This document shows positions 62,377 through 64,000 of a stretch of DNA of 64,000 nt, one piece after another. Position 1 is the stretch's first letter. Each line of letters starts with the position of its first letter. Below the pieces are notes generated by a model. The model was given only the letters and a program-made list of their open reading frames with translations, made no database searches and was not told where the DNA came from. The position numbers were made by a program, and so were the translations under genes. Origin of the DNA: Antonospora locustae (lineage: Eukaryota; Microsporidia); contig CM017461.1 of the NCBI GenBank assembly GCA_007674295.1, positions 1 to 64,000 on the forward strand, written 5' to 3'.

Positions 62377-63108
62377 ATGTCTCCTAGATGTCCCATCTGC
62401 AAGTCACTAAAGCTAATGAGTCTCTATGAAAAGTACTTCTGTGAGACATGTGAAGTGTATCTGACTCTTTCTCTCGAGCCATGTGCACTTCCAATTCCCA
62501 ATACGTTGTATCATGCAGACCTGTGCAACTCGTGTGCAAAGCTCCCGGTGGTAACAATAAAATGTAGACATTTCAAAGACTACATGAAGCGACACATCTT
62601 CTGCAAATCTTGCAAGAAGAGGCTATGGGAGCACTTCCAGTATCACTTTTACAAGTACTTTAGCCTGTACCGAATGGAACAGAGGGCTTGCAGATGGTTC
62701 CATGCTGTATTGCTGGTTGTATGTTTCTGCGCATCTTTCAGATACAGATATTTGAGGTGGCCAGTCCTCTTCTCCAAAGAACTTTTGTGCGGCATCAGCT
62801 ACATGTCTTTGTGGAAACTGGCCGTTATACTTATGGACAGAAGCCCAATCGTATATGTTGTACTGGCTGCCGTGGTATTTGAATGCTGCAGAAAGAAGAA
62901 TGAGATATATGGAGTCCCAACACGATTTGATGACTTTGACATACAGAAGTATGTTAGCAGATTACAAATAAGCAAGGAAAACAAGAAAAAGGCGCAGAGT
63001 AACGAAGCACTCTGCAGAAAGTATGTTTCTTTTGTGAGCAAGCCCAGGACAAAGGACAAGACACACAACATCCACTTAGAGAAAAAAATACAGAATCTCA
63101 AGATATGA
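62377..63108 (+). CDS. Zinc-ribbon membrane protein
   Basis: 243 residues from the ATG at 62377, directly after CCCC; the frame is open from 62326. The N-terminal half has four Cys-x2-Cys knuckles (RCPICKSL, FCETCEVYL, LCNSCAKLP, FCKSCKKRL). Two to three membrane helices follow (FHAVLLVVCFCASF and SPIVYVVLAAVVFEC among them), then a basic cytosolic tail. Zinc knuckles before membrane helices recall nuclear-envelope proteins of the Ima1/Samp1 type, though the match is only in layout. Confidence 0.7.
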   Translation: MSPRCPICKSLKLMSLYEKYFCETCEVYLTLSLEPCALPIPNTLYHADLCNSCAKLPVVTIKCRHFKDYMKRHIFCKSCKKRLWEHFQYHFYKYFSLYRMEQRACRWFHAVLLVVCFCASFRYRYLRWPVLFSKELLCGISYMSLWKLAVILMDRSPIVYVVLAAVVFECCRKKNEIYGVPTRFDDFDIQKYVSRLQISKENKKKAQSNEALCRKYVSFVSKPRTKDKTHNIHLEKKIQNLKI

Positions 63109-63319
63109 GCATGATAACAAACGGTGCATTCGTACTGTAGAATGTACAAGACGAGTATGCTCATCGCCCATCCTCCGGTACTTGCACCACCTGTTGGACA
63201 TACGTTTTCCAAGTTCCCTGACAAGCGCACGTGTTCATAAAATAATAGCACACAGTGCACATGGGACCATCAGTGAAGTATTGCGATACAGTTGTGGTAC
63301 CTAAAATTTTTATGCCCTC

Positions 63320-64000
63320 ATGGCCAACATTGTTTTTAAAAAGATAACGTCTGCAGCCACTGTGCAGCGGCTTGTAGATCCCATGAAATTCAATGTTGTA
63401 CTTGAGTGCACAAAAGAAATGAAAGATGATATAGAGTTCGATGTTATATACTCTGGAGACGCACGCTGCGAGGACTACGACCAGAAAATATGCTCTATGC
63501 TTGTTGGGCCAATACCCACCGGGAAGGTCGGGTTTGTGCTTGAGACAGATCCAGTGAACATATCTCTTATAAACCCAAAGCAGATATTTGGCTTGACGTC
63601 GGTGATAATAATCGGAAAGTACAAATCACAGCAGTTTCTGCGAATTGGATATGTTCTGAATGTGAGATATCCAGGAATACCAGACAGCAAGCTTGTGGAC
63701 TATGAGGAGGACGAAGGCCAAGGAGAGGACATAGAGACCAGCGACAGCGTCGAGGATGACGACGAAAATAGTGATAAAAACGACGAAAACAATGACGGGG
63801 AAGAAATGGAGTATGAGAATGAGGAAAGTGTAGGTGAGAATAGCAGCATGACAGACAGTACAGAGGCAGAATGTGCCGAAAGCATACACTCAAGCGAGAG
63901 GGAATCTGGTACGCAGGAAAAGAACGGCGAAAAAGACTCAGGCTCACATGACCGCAATACCAATGAGAAGCACAAGCTTCGTACAACAAAGGAATGTATT
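63320..64000 (+). CDS. ASF1: Histone H3-H4 chaperone ASF1 (3' end cut by window)
   Basis: Open from the ATG at 63320 (preceded by CCC: gccctcATG) to the window edge, 227 codons with no stop. The core reads MANIVFKKITSAATVQRLVD, then NVVLECTKEMKDDIEFDVIY, YDQKICSMLVGPIPTGKVGF and FLRIGYVLNVRYPG, the full immunoglobulin-like ASF1 fold (about residues 1-132). It is followed by a long acidic tail (DYEEDEGQGEDIETSDSVED) as in fungal ASF1. It hands H3-H4 to CAF-1 and HIRA in nucleosome assembly. Confidence 0.95.
   Translation, partial: MANIVFKKITSAATVQRLVDPMKFNVVLECTKEMKDDIEFDVIYSGDARCEDYDQKICSMLVGPIPTGKVGFVLETDPVNISLINPKQIFGLTSVIIIGKYKSQQFLRIGYVLNVRYPGIPDSKLVDYEEDEGQGEDIETSDSVEDDDENSDKNDENNDGEEMEYENEESVGENSSMTDSTEAECAESIHSSERESGTQEKNGEKDSGSHDRNTNEKHKLRTTKECI

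Overview
The window looks like a microsporidian (fungal-lineage intracellular parasite) nuclear genome. The genes are intronless as read, separated by roughly 10-300 bp, and encode shortened versions of eukaryotic core proteins. Many starts lie just after a CCC (or GGG) run, the start-proximal signal known from compact microsporidian genomes. Coding DNA is of intermediate GC, as in Encephalitozoon- or Antonospora-type genomes; I cannot fix the genus. No tRNA, rRNA or CRISPR array was recognised.

Layout. (1) 1-7,000 is a looser accessory stretch of predicted secreted or host-facing proteins: a decayed leucine-rich-repeat (LRR) gene with 84-bp duplications, a secreted GT-B-like protein with a bacterial-effector flavour, a secreted BTB/Skp1-like plus LRR protein, and a cysteine-cluster/glycine-zipper protein. 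A 1.1-kb spacer lies among them. (2) 7,180-19,163 is dense core genome: a Sec1/Munc18 protein, SEC23, a NIF3-family protein, a membrane RING protein, V-ATPase subunit H, cyclin B, thioredoxin reductase and an Uso1/p115 head domain. (3) 19,164-42,638 is a 23.5-kb, extremely AT-rich island without convincing genes. It holds interstitial TTAGGG-like motifs, perfect palindromes, minisatellites (one of seven 44-bp units) and small GC-richer patches that look like decayed coding or transposase fragments. It is a candidate regional centromere, or alternatively two joined chromosome ends. (4) 42,639-64,000 is dense core genome again: ribosomal P0 (apparently lacking its stalk tail), Sec62, a Tpa1/OGFOD1-like dioxygenase, a mitosomal adrenodoxin-reductase homologue, a Sas10-type nucleolar protein, a homeodomain protein, DnaJ, NPL4, PKC1 flanked by two related membrane RING-H2 proteins, a p24 cargo receptor, a WD40-like protein, CDC37, a possible TRAPP subunit and the start of ASF1.

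Functional themes are the early secretory pathway (SEC23, p24, Uso1-like, SM protein, Sec62, possible TRAPP subunit), ubiquitin and protein quality control (three membrane RING proteins, NPL4, DnaJ, CDC37), cell-cycle and wall signalling (cyclin B, PKC1), and redox/iron-sulphur metabolism (thioredoxin reductase, adrenodoxin reductase). Where the longest open frame began well upstream of a CCC-preceded ATG and of the conserved domain, I used the downstream ATG and say so in the entry.
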